Numbered from the stretch's first letter, positions 9,156-17,720 are shown. The stretch is 64,000 nucleotides of DNA from Corynebacterium tuberculostearicum (GCF_016127015.1 NZ_CP065972.1:620001-684000), one strand, 5' to 3'. Numbers and translations are program-made. The notes: generated from the sequence alone by a model not told the origin.

Positions 9156-9532
9156 TGCGCACGGATTATAGCCGCGGCGAGCAGGTCACCGGCCTAGTGT
9201 GGCTGGCCATCGGCGCCTTACTCTCGGTCTTCCTCGAGGTCATCTACCTCACTGCGCGCATTCCGCTATCTAACGGCGCGAGCGTGGCCTTTCCCATCAC
9301 CATCCTGCTTGCGTGGTGGTTTAACTCCGTGCTCACCCGCACCGCCCGGCTATGGAGCCCCGCACCGATGGTCGGCGCCATCCCGCTCATCGTCTGGTGC
9401 CTGGGCTTTTTTGCCTTCATGCTCCTCGTACCGATGACAGGAGACATGCTCTTGGCCAATAATATTCTCAGCCTGCTCCTGCTTTTGGCCGGGATAGGCG
9501 GGGGCGTTTGGCCATTTTTCAAGCAGAAGTGA
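9155..9532 (+). CDS. Small membrane protein linked to mshB
   Basis: A 125-residue protein with about four predicted membrane spans and almost no soluble part. It overlaps the mshB stop by one base, so it is translationally coupled. A small membrane protein in the same position follows mshB in mycobacteria (Rv1171 as I recall it). No motif suggests a reaction. The persistent pairing hints at a role near mycothiol metabolism or the envelope, but that is inference only. Confidence 0.7.
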   Translation: MRTDYSRGEQVTGLVWLAIGALLSVFLEVIYLTARIPLSNGASVAFPITILLAWWFNSVLTRTARLWSPAPMVGAIPLIVWCLGFFAFMLLVPMTGDMLLANNILSLLLLLAGIGGGVWPFFKQK

Positions 9533-9585
9533 CATACTGTTAAACATCCCAAATCCGTGACATCAGGAAGTTTCAAGGAATCTCC

Positions 9586-9909
9586 ATGACTTATACGATC
9601 GCACAGCCTTGCGTTGACATACTGGACCGCAGCTGCGTTGAGGAATGCCCTGTTGACTGCATCTACGAGGGCAAGCGCATGCTCTACATCCACCCGGATG
9701 AGTGCGTGGACTGCGGCGCCTGCGAGCCGGCTTGCCCGGTTGAGGCCATCTTCTACGAGGATGACGTTCCCGATGAGTGGCTGGACTACATCGACGCCAA
9801 CGCCGCCTTCTTCGATGACCTGGGCTCCCCGGGCGGCGCGGCGGCCCTCGGCCCGCAGGACTTTGACGTCCCGATGATTGCAGCGCTTCCGCCACAGAAT
9901 CAGGAGTAA
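9586..9909 (+). CDS. fdxC: 7Fe-type ferredoxin
   Basis: A 107-residue acidic ferredoxin. The N-terminal cluster pattern is [17 protein letters not shown] and the second is [15 protein letters not shown], the arrangement seen in 3Fe-4S/4Fe-4S ferredoxins of actinobacteria. It is a soluble electron carrier. An AAGGA site precedes the ATG. The stop is 3 nt from dapC, as with fdxC and the adjacent aminotransferase in mycobacteria. The redox partner is not identifiable here. The name fdxC rests on gene order; fdxA is also used for such proteins. Confidence 0.9.
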   Translation: MTYTIAQPCVDILDRSCVEECPVDCIYEGKRMLYIHPDECVDCGACEPACPVEAIFYEDDVPDEWLDYIDANAAFFDDLGSPGGAAALGPQDFDVPMIAALPPQNQE

Positions 9910-9912
9910 GAC

Positions 9913-11001
9913 ATGGCACGCACACCGCTAGGAAAGACGCTTCCAGACTTCCCCTGGGATTCGCTGGCCGGCGCCAAGAAGAAGGCCCAGGCCCACCCGG
10001 GTGGAATCGTTGACCTCTCGGTGGGCAACCCCGTTGACCCTGTATCCCCAGGCGTGCAGCTTGCGTTGACCGCAGCCGCGCAGGACCCTGGTTACCCGCA
10101 GACCGCCGGCACCCCGGAGCTGCGCGAGGCCATCGCCGCCGCGCTCACTCGCCGCTATAACATGCAGGTTGACCGTGTCCTGCCGGTGGTCGGCACCAAG
10201 GAGGCCATCGCTTGGCTGCCTACGCTTCTGGGCATGCGCGGCGAGACCGTCGCCTTCCCCTCGGTGGCCTATCCCACCTACGAGGTGGGCGCCCTGCTCG
10301 CCGGCGCCACGCCGCTGCGCGCGGATTCCGATTTCCAGGATGCCTCCCTGGTCTTTTTGAATTCGCCGTCCAATCCCACCGGCCGCGTCCTTGGCGTGGA
10401 AGAACTGCGCCGCATCGTGGCGTGGGCGCGGGAGACCGGCGCCATCATCGCCTCCGATGAGTGCTATATGAGCTTGGGATGGCATGACGATAACCCGCCG
10501 GTATCCATCCTCGATCCGCGCGTGACCGATGGCGATAACACCGGGCTCATCGCCATGCATTCGCTGTCCAAGACCGCGAATATGGCCTCTTACCGCGCCG
10601 GCTTCTTCGCGGGCGATAATGACCTCATTGCTGAGCTGCTCCAGCTGCGCAAGCACGCCGGCCTCATCGTTCCAGGTCCCATCCAGGCTGCCATGGTCGC
10701 CGCGCTAAACGACGACGACACCGAAGCAGTCCAGCGCAACCGCTACGCTTCCCGCCGTGCGGTGCTCATGCACGCGCTTGTCGACGCCGGCTTTACCATC
10801 GACCACTCTGATGCCGGCATGTACCTGTGGGCCACCCGGGGCGAGAATTGCCGCGAGACCATCGACTGGCTTGCCGAGCGGGGCATCCTCGCGGCCCCGG
10901 GTGACTTTTACGGCCCAGCCGGCGAGAAGCACGTGCGCATTGGCCTCAATGGCACCGATGAGCGCATCGATGCCGCCGTGGACCGCCTCGCCGGTGCCTA
11001 A
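9913..11001 (+). CDS. dapC: N-succinyldiaminopimelate aminotransferase DapC
   Basis: A 362-residue class I/II PLP aminotransferase. The PLP-binding lysine lies in HSLSKTANMASYRAGF, with the NSPSNPTGR and SDECYMSLGW motifs upstream. DapC transfers an amino group from glutamate to N-succinyl-2-amino-6-ketopimelate in the succinylase route to meso-diaminopimelate, needed for lysine and peptidoglycan. A GGAG site overlaps the ferredoxin stop codon. The downstream pseudouridine synthase starts within its last codons. dapD and dapE are also in this window, which supports the assignment over other aminotransferases. Confidence 0.9.
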   Translation: MARTPLGKTLPDFPWDSLAGAKKKAQAHPGGIVDLSVGNPVDPVSPGVQLALTAAAQDPGYPQTAGTPELREAIAAALTRRYNMQVDRVLPVVGTKEAIAWLPTLLGMRGETVAFPSVAYPTYEVGALLAGATPLRADSDFQDASLVFLNSPSNPTGRVLGVEELRRIVAWARETGAIIASDECYMSLGWHDDNPPVSILDPRVTDGDNTGLIAMHSLSKTANMASYRAGFFAGDNDLIAELLQLRKHAGLIVPGPIQAAMVAALNDDDTEAVQRNRYASRRAVLMHALVDAGFTIDHSDAGMYLWATRGENCRETIDWLAERGILAAPGDFYGPAGEKHVRIGLNGTDERIDAAVDRLAGA

Positions 11002-11833
11002 TTCCGGTAGGCCTCCCGCCCGCGCGGGCATTTCGCCGCGCAAAACGGTCCTGCGCGGCCGCGTGCCCGAGGAGGGGGAGTACTTCGCCGCCCGTGCCGG
11101 CGACTCTCCCTTTTCGCCCGGCACCGCGCTGTCGCCCGGCGCCGCACTCCCGCATCCCGTGCCCGCCTGGTACCACCCTGCGGTGCCGCCGGAGCGCCCG
11201 ATTCCTTTCGACTACTCCGTGGTCCACGCCGACCGCGACCTCATCGTGGCCGATAAGCCACACTTCCTGCCCACGACCACCAACGGCCGCCTCCAGCGCG
11301 AAACGCTGCAAACCCGCCTGCGCGTAGATTTTGGCGAAGACGGCATCGTACCTCTGCACCGCCTGGATCGCCTGACCGCTGGCCTCGTCATCTGCTCCCG
11401 CAATCCCGAAACCCGCGCCGCCTACCAGCGCATCTTCCTGGAGGGGAGTGCGGTGAAGAGGTATCGGGGCGTCGTCAAGCGGCCGCTTTATGTGGACCGG
11501 GAAATTGCCCTGCGTATGCGCAAGCCCCGCGGCTCGCGCCAAGTGCTCGTCGTCCCTGACGGCACGCCCACCTCCACGTTTGTGCGCGCCGCCGGCCGGG
11601 AGGTGACCATGTGGCCGCGGACCGGCCATACCCACCAACTGCGAGTGCTGCTCAATTACCTCGGCCACCCGCTGCTCGGCGATGATACCTATCCCACCCC
11701 GCGTGAGCTTAACCTCTATGACTTCCGAACCCCGCTCGCCCTGCTCCACGAGGCTATAACTTTTATAGATCCTCTATCACATTCCGAGAGTCAATTTTTC
11801 AGTTCCCAGGCCTTAAGAACTACAATCGAGTAG
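10994..11833 (+). CDS. RluA-family 23S/tRNA pseudouridine synthase
   Basis: About 279 residues. The catalytic motif HRLDRLTAGLVI holds the conserved Asp, and GRTGHTHQLRV-type and NYLGHPLLGDDTY blocks follow, as in RluA-like enzymes that convert specific uridines of rRNA or tRNA to pseudouridine. The frame stays open upstream inside dapC, but homologous proteins begin with a short RPP-rich segment. I therefore place the start at the GTG at 10994, overlapping the dapC stop by 8 nt. No strong ribosome-binding site is visible, so the exact start is uncertain. The target base is unknown. Confidence 0.82.
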   Translation: MPNSGRPPARAGISPRKTVLRGRVPEEGEYFAARAGDSPFSPGTALSPGAALPHPVPAWYHPAVPPERPIPFDYSVVHADRDLIVADKPHFLPTTTNGRLQRETLQTRLRVDFGEDGIVPLHRLDRLTAGLVICSRNPETRAAYQRIFLEGSAVKRYRGVVKRPLYVDREIALRMRKPRGSRQVLVVPDGTPTSTFVRAAGREVTMWPRTGHTHQLRVLLNYLGHPLLGDDTYPTPRELNLYDFRTPLALLHEAITFIDPLSHSESQFFSSQALRTTIE

Positions 11834-11863
11834 TTATTTAATCACTGGCTAGAAAGGCGGCCC

Positions 11864-12427
11864 ATGGCAGACCTCAGCGTCGCGCGCTTTGTGTCCAATT
11901 TTGGGCAGTTTCTCAAATTCGGCATCGTTGGCGGTTCGGGAACCCTAGTGAACTTGGTTGCCTCAGTCATCGCCAAAAAATGCGGCTGGGCGTTCTTCGA
12001 AGCGATGCCCAATGACCCGCTGGTCAACCTCTTCGGAACCCAATTTCACCTGCGCTGGTTCATGCTGTATTCCACTATCGCTTTCTTGGTCGCGAATACG
12101 TGGAACTACCAACTCAACCGCATGTGGACTTTCAAATCCGTAACTAAGGTTTCCTGGCTGCGCGGCTTCTTCCCGTTCCTACTTACCGGACTCGGGGCAT
12201 TCCTCGTTTCCATTGCTATCCAGCACTTTTTAATGAATCCCACCTCTCCGCTGCATCTGCCGGCCGATATTCTGGATGATTCCAGCGGCCTGCGCACTAT
12301 GTATTACTGGGCAAATGCGATTTCTATCATCGTGGCGATGCCTATCAACTTCGTTATTAACAAGTTGTGGACCTTCCGCTCCAAGCCTAAGCCCCCGCAG
12401 GTTGTCGACCACGCAGAGCCCGCCTAG
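11864..12427 (+). CDS. GtrA-family membrane protein
   Basis: A 187-residue protein with four hydrophobic spans and the GtrA-family opening FLKFGIVGGSGTLVN, plus the NYQLNRMWTF and NFVINKLWTFR repeats ending each pair of helices. GtrA-like proteins are thought to flip or position undecaprenyl-linked sugars for cell-surface glycan assembly. In corynebacteria they occur near arabinogalactan and lipoarabinomannan genes. An AGAAAGG site precedes the ATG. No glycosyltransferase is adjacent, so the sugar cannot be named. Confidence 0.85.
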   Translation: MADLSVARFVSNFGQFLKFGIVGGSGTLVNLVASVIAKKCGWAFFEAMPNDPLVNLFGTQFHLRWFMLYSTIAFLVANTWNYQLNRMWTFKSVTKVSWLRGFFPFLLTGLGAFLVSIAIQHFLMNPTSPLHLPADILDDSSGLRTMYYWANAISIIVAMPINFVINKLWTFRSKPKPPQVVDHAEPA

Positions 12428-12466
12428 CGCTGCTGCCTACGCGGTCGCGGCGCTCCATGGCCCGAG

Positions 12467-12514
12467 CCCCGCCGCCCTTCGCGCTCACCCGCGTGAGGCG
12501 GCGGGGATATTTTT
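12467..12514 (+). terminator. gtrA terminator with nested repeat arm
   Basis: CCCCGCCGC (12467-12475) pairs with GCGGCGGGG (12498-12506) and is followed by ATATTTTT. A second stem, CTCAC/GTGAG, nests inside. The loop side contains CCCTTCGCGCTCACC (12475-12489), one arm of the dispersed repeat family. The repeat thus appears to have been recruited into, or arose from, the terminator of the GtrA gene. Confidence 0.6.
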
Positions 12515-12521
12515 GGCAGTC

Positions 12522-12690
12522 GGTGAGCGGCAAGGGAGGCGTCGGCAAGCAAAGCGCCCTTCCCGCTCACTGGAAGAAGCGGTGGGGCAGAAATCTGGTT
12601 CCCGGTGAGCGCGAAGGGAAAGACTTAGCCCTTGACGCTCACCGGGAAGACAAAACGAGTAATCCCGCCCTCTGCGGTGAGCGCGAAGGG
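12522..12690. repeat. Cluster of dispersed palindromic repeats (five arms)
   Basis: Three units lie in the gap between convergent genes. Unit A: GTGAGCGGCAAGGG (12523-12536) facing CCCTTCCCGCTCAC (12557-12570). Unit B: CCCGGTGAGCGCGAAGGG (12601-12618) facing CCCTTGACGCTCACCGGG (12629-12646), with a 10-nt loop. Unit C: a single arm GGTGAGCGCGAAGGG (12676-12690). The paired arms keep a 2-nt mismatch at the same place (CG against GA), so the folded form would be about 8-11 bp, a 2x2 internal loop and 5 bp. The gap from 12428 to 12716 contains no gene I can support. Confidence 0.75.
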
Positions 12691-12716
12691 TGGGTGAAGG
12701 GGGAGCGGGAGCGGGA

Positions 12717-13199
12717 CTAGTCTTCGAGCTCGGCATCCAGGCGAGCCTGGTCGCGGCGGTGCTGGCGGCGACGGATGAAGGGGGTGAGGATAAGCACGGC
12801 GATGGCGCCGACGGCAGTGCCGAGGAGGTAAGAGGCGGGGTTGTGGCCGTCGGCAGGCGCGTAGGCGTTATAGGCAATGCCGACGAACATGGCGATGAGC
12901 GGGATGAAGTAGACGGCCATTGCGGTCCAATTTCGGCCCACCGGTGGGGTGGCGACGCGTTGACGCATCCACGCGGTGCCGATCGTGTTGCCCAGGATGG
13001 ACGGTACGAGCGCGAGGAAGCACAGCATGCTCATTCGGCCGGGGAGGACCCAGGCGAGGATTGCGGCGACGACGAGCTCGAGGAATGGGATGAGAGTGAT
13101 GGCAATTGCGCTGGCTTTGTAGAGCGTCTCGCGTTCGAATTCATCGCGAGTGGCGCGTTCAATTTCAGTTTGGGTGTAGTTGGCGATGGCGTTAATCAT
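12717..13199 (-). CDS. Small membrane protein paired with an XRE regulator
   Basis: About 160 residues. A short N-terminal helix (YTQTEIERATRDEFERET) is followed by four hydrophobic spans and a basic, charged C-terminus. I recognise no named family. The ATG at 13199 has a TTGGAG site; it overlaps the stop of the upstream XRE-type regulator by 8 nt, so the two are co-translated. Pairs of a small Cro/CI-like regulator and a multi-span membrane protein are common in Gram-positive bacteria and usually autoregulate. The physiological signal is unknown here. Confidence 0.65.
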   Translation of the reverse strand: MINAIANYTQTEIERATRDEFERETLYKASAIAITLIPFLELVVAAILAWVLPGRMSMLCFLALVPSILGNTIGTAWMRQRVATPPVGRNWTAMAVYFIPLIAMFVGIAYNAYAPADGHNPASYLLGTAVGAIAVLILTPFIRRRQHRRDQARLDAELED

Positions 13200-13401
13200 G
13201 TTGTTCGGCTCCAAAGATTTCTTCGACGGATTTACCTAGTTCGTGGCAAATGTCCAGCGCGAGGTGCACGGAAGGGGAGTAATTGCCCCGTTCGATATTG
13301 GCAATGGTCTGGCGGGAGACGCCGGCTTTTTCAGCGAGTTCGGCTTGTGATAATTCGAGCCAGCGGCGCCACTTGCGGACCATGTTGGGATGGTCGGCCA
13401 T
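13192..13401 (-). CDS. XRE (Cro/CI-type) helix-turn-helix regulator
   Basis: A 69-residue protein that is essentially one helix-turn-helix domain: LSQAELAEKAGVSRQTIANIERG is the classic recognition unit, followed by LALDICHELGKSVEEIF. The start at 13401 is chosen because AAAGGAGA lies 5 nt upstream; a longer form from 13425 would lack a ribosome-binding site. It overlaps the membrane protein gene downstream. The small size and lack of a sensor domain suggest that the partner membrane protein, or a protein ligand, controls it. Confidence 0.85.
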   Translation of the reverse strand: MADHPNMVRKWRRWLELSQAELAEKAGVSRQTIANIERGNYSPSVHLALDICHELGKSVEEIFGAEQHD

Positions 13402-13455
13402 CTGGTCTCCTTTACTGTATGTCATTCTTGCATGTCCAAGTGTAAAGAATAATTG

Positions 13456-14316
13456 TCAATTCGGCAAGGGTTGTACGCATAGGTGCCATGTCCAGTAGGG
13501 CTGAGTTGCTGAGTACGGAAGCTCAGGGTTGCGCCCTTTTAGCACGTCAAGAGTGGCTTTGATAAGCAGGATGGCTTCGCTGAGGTGGTAGTTGATGTCG
13601 TCGGCAGTAAAGCGTAAGACCGTATACCCGTGGGCGACGGCCGCGTTTTGTTTGGAGCGGTCAGCTTGAAAGGCCACGCTGTGTTTGTGGTATTCCCAGC
13701 CATCGACCTCCACCAGGAGCCTTCCAATCCTGAGATCAAAGCGGTACCCAGCAATGAGAGCATTGTGTTCTGGGAAAATTCCTTCAGTGCGCAGCTTTCT
13801 GCCTAAAGTGCGCTCCGGTGAGCTATCCGCTCCAATCGCAGCGTGCCGAATCGTCTCCTTTAGAGAATTCGGGACGCGTCGCATTCGCCGACGGTCCGTT
13901 TCTAGACGGCCGGGTCCGTGCTTTCCCCGGTAATGTTCTTCCAAAAGAGGCCTGCACGCACGCGAAATCCTACGCGCGGCCCACAAGGGTTGCACCACCG
14001 GAAGGCCGTTGACCTTGTGCCTGGCTTGAAGTCGCGAGTGTGAAACGCGAAAATTCTTGCCCTTCAAGGTGCGCGGTCCCTCCGCTTCCAGAGGAAAAGT
14101 CAGCTGCCGGCCGAGGTAAATCTCCTGCGCCGTCTTTCCCGTGAAATGGATGCGGCTGAGCCCGTGCGCCAGCGCTCGCGCCACCGCCCAGGGCGTCCAT
14201 TCATCGGTATAAATCCCCCGATGCACGCGAAAGAGTTTCCCCTCGCGTACCTTGCGACGAATCGCATCCTTGCTCAAACCTTGCCCGCGTAGTTCCGCGG
14301 TAGTCCATTCCCCCAT
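13456..14316 (-). CDS. DUF559 (Vsr-like nuclease fold) protein with N-terminal winged-helix region
   Basis: About 286 residues. The N-terminal 45 residues (ELRGQGLSKDAIRRKVREGKLFRVHRGIY) resemble the winged-helix found in AbiEi-type antitoxins. The C-terminal third carries the DUF559 pattern LLVEVDGWEYH...DRSKQNAAVAHGYTVLRFTADDI, related to Vsr mismatch endonucleases. Such fusions are very common in actinobacteria, often in several copies, and their role is not established. The ATG at 14316 has no Shine-Dalgarno site. A TAGGTT box ends 7 nt upstream, so the mRNA could be leaderless. Repeats and an IS element lie next to its 5' side. Confidence 0.7.
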   Translation of the reverse strand: MGEWTTAELRGQGLSKDAIRRKVREGKLFRVHRGIYTDEWTPWAVARALAHGLSRIHFTGKTAQEIYLGRQLTFPLEAEGPRTLKGKNFRVSHSRLQARHKVNGLPVVQPLWAARRISRACRPLLEEHYRGKHGPGRLETDRRRMRRVPNSLKETIRHAAIGADSSPERTLGRKLRTEGIFPEHNALIAGYRFDLRIGRLLVEVDGWEYHKHSVAFQADRSKQNAAVAHGYTVLRFTADDINYHLSEAILLIKATLDVLKGRNPELPYSATQPYWTWHLCVQPLPN

Positions 14317-14434
14317 GGGGCTTAACCTAAGCGGTCGTGTTGGGTTGAAGCTATGCGCGTCGCGGCATCCTGTGGATAACCCGGGGCTCGGGGGCAATCT
14401 TCCGCTGCGTGGTCTGGACGGCTGTGGATAACTG

Positions 14435-14531
14435 CCCTTCGCGCTCACCGGCGGCCCCGGGCGGTCCCGATTTGTGGTCCCCGTGAGCGCGGCGGGAGGG
14501 CCGTGGGCAGAGCTCGCCCTTGGCGCTCACC
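14435..14531. repeat. Dispersed palindromic repeats, left of the IS element
   Basis: Three arms of the repeat family lie here: CCCTTCGCGCTCACC (14435-14449), a diverged inverse copy starting GTGAGCGCGG (14483-14500), and CCCTTGGCGCTCACC (14517-14531). The first two can fold together. The third has no partner before the IS30 element begins 9 nt later. A matching inverse arm appears just beyond the right end of the IS. Confidence 0.7.
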
Positions 14532-14539
14532 AGGGCGGA

Positions 14540-16190
14540 TTCTAGTGGTCGTGGAAACACTTCTTATGTTTCGGTTGAGTTTATCAGTGCGGCCATTTTC
14601 TCGGCTGGTGTTTGAAAGCCCAGGGTTTTGCGGGGGCGGCGGTTGAGTTGCATGGCGACGAATTCTAGGTCCGCTGCACTATGGACGCTTAGGTCTGTTC
14701 CTTTAGGGAAGTACTGCCTTAGTAGTCCATTGGTGTTTTCATTGGTGCCTCGCTGCCACGGCGAACCAGGATCGCAGAAGAACACGGGACACTTTGTAGC
14801 TACAGAAAAGGCCTTATGGCAGGCCATTTCACTTCCCTGATCCCAGGTAAGTGATCCTTTGAGATGATCTGGCAAGGTAGCAATCGCTTTAGTAAGTGCT
14901 TTATTTACTTCGGTAGCACTATGCCCATTAGGTAAATGCAGCAAGATGACATAGCGCGTGGTTCGCTCTACTAGCGTGCCAATTGCAGACTTATTACCCG
15001 CGCCTAAAATGAGGTCGCCTTCCCAATGACCTGGTACTGCTCGGTCGTCTACTTCTGCTGGCCGGTCGGAAATCATCACCATAGGGTCAACAAACCGCCT
15101 GCGGGCACTGCGCGTGCCACGAGGTCGACGTTGGGCGTGACCGCGACGCAGTGCAGCAGCGACTTCCTTTTTCAACTCACCTTTAGCCTGGAAATACAAA
15201 GACTGATAAATAGTTTCAGGACACACGTACATAGTCTCATCACCGGGGTAGCAGCTGCGCAACCTCCCAGAAATCTGCTCCGGCGAGTACCTCTCTTTCA
15301 CCATCGCCCAGACCACGGTGCGCAAACGTGGATTGGCATCAATCTTGCGCTTTTTCGGTCTAAACCTACGCAACACCGATTTACGGTGCGCATGCGTGGG
15401 AAGATACACCCCAAATTCATCCCGGTTGCGTTTAAGCTCCTTGCTGATAGTGCCAGCAGAGCGCTGAAGACGCCGAGCTATCTCACGTACACCTTTGCCT
15501 TGCCGGTCAAGGTCAAAGATGAGCTCGCGTTCTTCTACCGATAAGTAGCGCGAAGAAATACGCCTATCGATACGCTGTTGCGGAATAACCTGGACTGGAA
15601 CTGCTTGGCGACCATCAACGTACTCAATTACCTGCATAAGCCTGTTATACAGCGCCACATCTGGGCCAGCTGGGACAAAAGGCACACGCCCAGTGGAAAG
15701 CTTAATGACACCTTTGTCTATATCAGCAGCATTACGCGGATGAATGCCACAGGCTAAAGCGGCATCTTTGCGGCCTAAAGCATTCGCGCGCAATTGCAGA
15801 TAACTACACCGGTCAGTTGTGGCCGCAGCTTTTCGGCCATGCGGATTGCGCTTCCACAAACCAAGCTCAATACCGATGCGGTACACCGGAGAAGAGCCTA
15901 TAGAAAGCTGGCGCGCAATATCCATCGGTGCCACACCTTCCAGCCACAGGCGAGCTATTTCCTCACAGTCATCCGAGCTAGTAGTCCTGCGGCGCTTGCG
16001 CGGCAAGTCCAACTCACCAGCAAGCCGATAAGCCACCGACCGCGCTAAACCAACCACCCCAGCAGCCGCCCGTATTGAACTACCAGCCCGAACCAACGAC
16101 GCAAACCGCGCCACAACAGCAGAATCCGGAACCCATTTCGACTCCACACAATCACCTAACCCATGTCAGGTGTTTCCACGACCACTAGAA
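14540..16190 (-). mobile_element. IS30-family insertion sequence (complete)
   Basis: A 1651-bp element bounded by perfect 21-bp inverted repeats at 14540-14560 and 16170-16190, with the core GTGGTCGTGGAAACAC, enclosing one intact transposase gene. Both outer ends finish in CTAG, which is its own complement. The CTAG copies could therefore be a target duplication or the last bases of the terminal repeat; the sequence alone cannot decide. The intact ends and transposase suggest recent activity. It lies between the DUF559 gene and an amino-acid permease, inside a cluster of palindromic repeats. Confidence 0.9.
14564..16147 (-). CDS. IS30-family transposase
   Basis: A 527-residue transposase, intact, with a GTG start close to the right terminal repeat. 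Two helix-turn-helix regions occupy the first half (around residues 25-90 and SVEERELIFDLDRQGKGVREIARRL near 205-235). The C-terminal catalytic domain has GHWEGDLILG (first Asp), LTWDQGSEM (second Asp) and the NENTNGLLRQYFPKGTDL block with the Glu, i.e. the IS30 DDE signature. Many IS30 transposases are 320-400 residues, so the N-terminal extension is unusual and may aid end recognition. It catalyses cut-and-paste or circle-mediated transposition. Confidence 0.93.
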   Translation of the reverse strand: MESKWVPDSAVVARFASLVRAGSSIRAAAGVVGLARSVAYRLAGELDLPRKRRRTTSSDDCEEIARLWLEGVAPMDIARQLSIGSSPVYRIGIELGLWKRNPHGRKAAATTDRCSYLQLRANALGRKDAALACGIHPRNAADIDKGVIKLSTGRVPFVPAGPDVALYNRLMQVIEYVDGRQAVPVQVIPQQRIDRRISSRYLSVEERELIFDLDRQGKGVREIARRLQRSAGTISKELKRNRDEFGVYLPTHAHRKSVLRRFRPKKRKIDANPRLRTVVWAMVKERYSPEQISGRLRSCYPGDETMYVCPETIYQSLYFQAKGELKKEVAAALRRGHAQRRPRGTRSARRRFVDPMVMISDRPAEVDDRAVPGHWEGDLILGAGNKSAIGTLVERTTRYVILLHLPNGHSATEVNKALTKAIATLPDHLKGSLTWDQGSEMACHKAFSVATKCPVFFCDPGSPWQRGTNENTNGLLRQYFPKGTDLSVHSAADLEFVAMQLNRRPRKTLGFQTPAEKMAALINSTET

Positions 16191-16230
16191 ATCAAGCAGG
16201 TGATGAAAAAGAGAGACCCCGCCTCGTGCC

Positions 16231-16245
16231 GGTGAGCGCGAAGGG
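16231..16245 (+). repeat. Dispersed repeat arm, right of the IS element
   Basis: GGTGAGCGCGAAGGG, identical to the family consensus, 40 bp beyond the right end of the IS. It is the inverse of the arm at 14517-14531. If the IS is removed in thought, the two would form one hairpin unit. This supports insertion of the IS into a pre-existing palindrome. Confidence 0.7.
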
Positions 16246-16334
16246 CGGGGAGTGGCCAAAGGCGGGGGTGTGCAAGGGCGGGGCGTGGCCGAGGGTGGAG
16301 GGAAGGGGCGAGGTGAGCCCCCTGGGGTAGGGGG

Positions 16335-17720
16335 CTAGGTGAGAGGCAGCGTCGAGGTCGGGTTGATGCCGCGAACCTTGGAATTGATGACGCCGGCGAG
16401 AGCGAGCACCGCGAACATGGCCGCGGCGGAGAGGAGTTGGGTGCGGGCGGTGGCGTCGGTAAGCATGAGCACCGCGATGGCCGCAAAGACGGCGAGGGCG
16501 AACCAAGTGAGGTAGGGGAAGGCCCACATGCGGATGGGCAGCGGGTGGAGGGCCTCGAGCTGGCGGCGCAGGCGCAGCTGGCTGACAGCGATGAAGACCC
16601 AGACGATGAGCAGGGAGGCGCCGGCGGCGTTGAGCATGAAGGTAAGAAGCCAACCGGTATCGGCGTAGTTGAGCACGACCATGACGGCCGAGAGGAGGAC
16701 GGACAGGCCGATGGCGGTGGTGGGAACGCCGTCCTTATTGGTGGTGGTGAAGATGCGCGGGGCCTCGCCGCGGGAGGCTAGGGAGTGCATCATGCGGGAG
16801 GAGGCGTAGATCTGCGAGTTGAAGGCGGAGAGTAGCGCGAGCACGATGACGACTTCCATGATACCGGCCGCGCCCGGGATGCCGGCACGTTCGAGAACCA
16901 TGGTGAAGGGCGATTCCGCGGCCGTGGAGGCACCGCCCAGGATGGAATAGGGCAGGAGGAACGTGATGACGAGGACGGAGCCCAAGTAGAACACAGAAAT
17001 GCGCAGGATGGTCGAGCGCACGGCATTGACCAGGGACTTCTCTGGGTCCTCGGATTCGGCAGAAGCGATGGCGACCACCTCGATGCCGCCGAAGGCGAAG
17101 GCTACTGCGAGCAGGCCGGCCGCGACGCCGCCGAGGCCATTGGGCATGAAGCCGTCCTCTAGAAAGACGGAGGTGCCGATGAAGGAATGGCCGGGCAGGA
17201 GGCCTAGGATGAGCAGCGCGCCGATAATGAGAAAGGCCACGATTACGATGACCTTGATGAGGGCGAACCAATACTCGAATTCGCCGAAGCTGCGCACGCG
17301 CAGCAGATTGATGATGCCGAAGAGGACCACGCAGACGGCGGCGGGGATCCACGGCGAGACGTTGAACCAAGAGCCAATGAAGCCGGCCGCGCCGGTGATT
17401 TCGGCGCCAAGGACGGCGACGGTGGCTAGCCAATAAATCCAGCCCTGGGTAAAGCCCGCCCAGCGGCCGATGCCGTGTTCGGCGTATTCGGAAAAGGAGC
17501 CGGAGGCGGGGATAACGGTGCCCATCTCGCCCAGCATCTGCATCACCAAAATGGCCAGAAAGCCAGCGATGACGTAGGCGAGGAGCACGGCGGGGCCGGC
17601 GGCGGAAATGCCGACGCCGGTGCCCAAGAAAAGTCCGGCACCGATGGTGGAGCCTAGCCCCATCATCGTCAGGTGGCGGACCTTCAGACCAGAACCGAGG
17701 GTGGAGGAGTTATCAGTCAC
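16335..17720 (-). CDS. Amino-acid permease, APC family (AroP/GabP-like), copy 1
   Basis: A 461-residue transporter with twelve hydrophobic spans. It opens with [20 protein letters not shown], the conserved first-helix substrate motif of APC permeases, and has the AGFTQGWIYW and FNSQIYASSRMM blocks. It would import an amino acid with protons. It is the last gene of a leftward unit after a second AroP-like permease and dapD (45 nt from dapD). The substrate is not determinable; AroP-type permeases carry aromatic amino acids, GabP-type gamma-aminobutyrate. The GTG start sits directly behind GGAGGG, unusually close. Confidence 0.85.
   Translation of the reverse strand: MTDNSSTLGSGLKVRHLTMMGLGSTIGAGLFLGTGVGISAAGPAVLLAYVIAGFLAILVMQMLGEMGTVIPASGSFSEYAEHGIGRWAGFTQGWIYWLATVAVLGAEITGAAGFIGSWFNVSPWIPAAVCVVLFGIINLLRVRSFGEFEYWFALIKVIVIVAFLIIGALLILGLLPGHSFIGTSVFLEDGFMPNGLGGVAAGLLAVAFAFGGIEVVAIASAESEDPEKSLVNAVRSTILRISVFYLGSVLVITFLLPYSILGGASTAAESPFTMVLERAGIPGAAGIMEVVIVLALLSAFNSQIYASSRMMHSLASRGEAPRIFTTTNKDGVPTTAIGLSVLLSAVMVVLNYADTGWLLTFMLNAAGASLLIVWVFIAVSQLRLRRQLEALHPLPIRMWAFPYLTWFALAVFAAIAVLMLTDATARTQLLSAAAMFAVLALAGVINSKVRGINPTSTLPLT

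Noticed and set aside
10757..10993. Upstream extension of the pseudouridine synthase frame into dapC
   Set aside because: The region is fully inside dapC and translates to Ser/Pro/Thr-rich sequence unlike the family; the GTG at 10994 restores the usual N-terminus.
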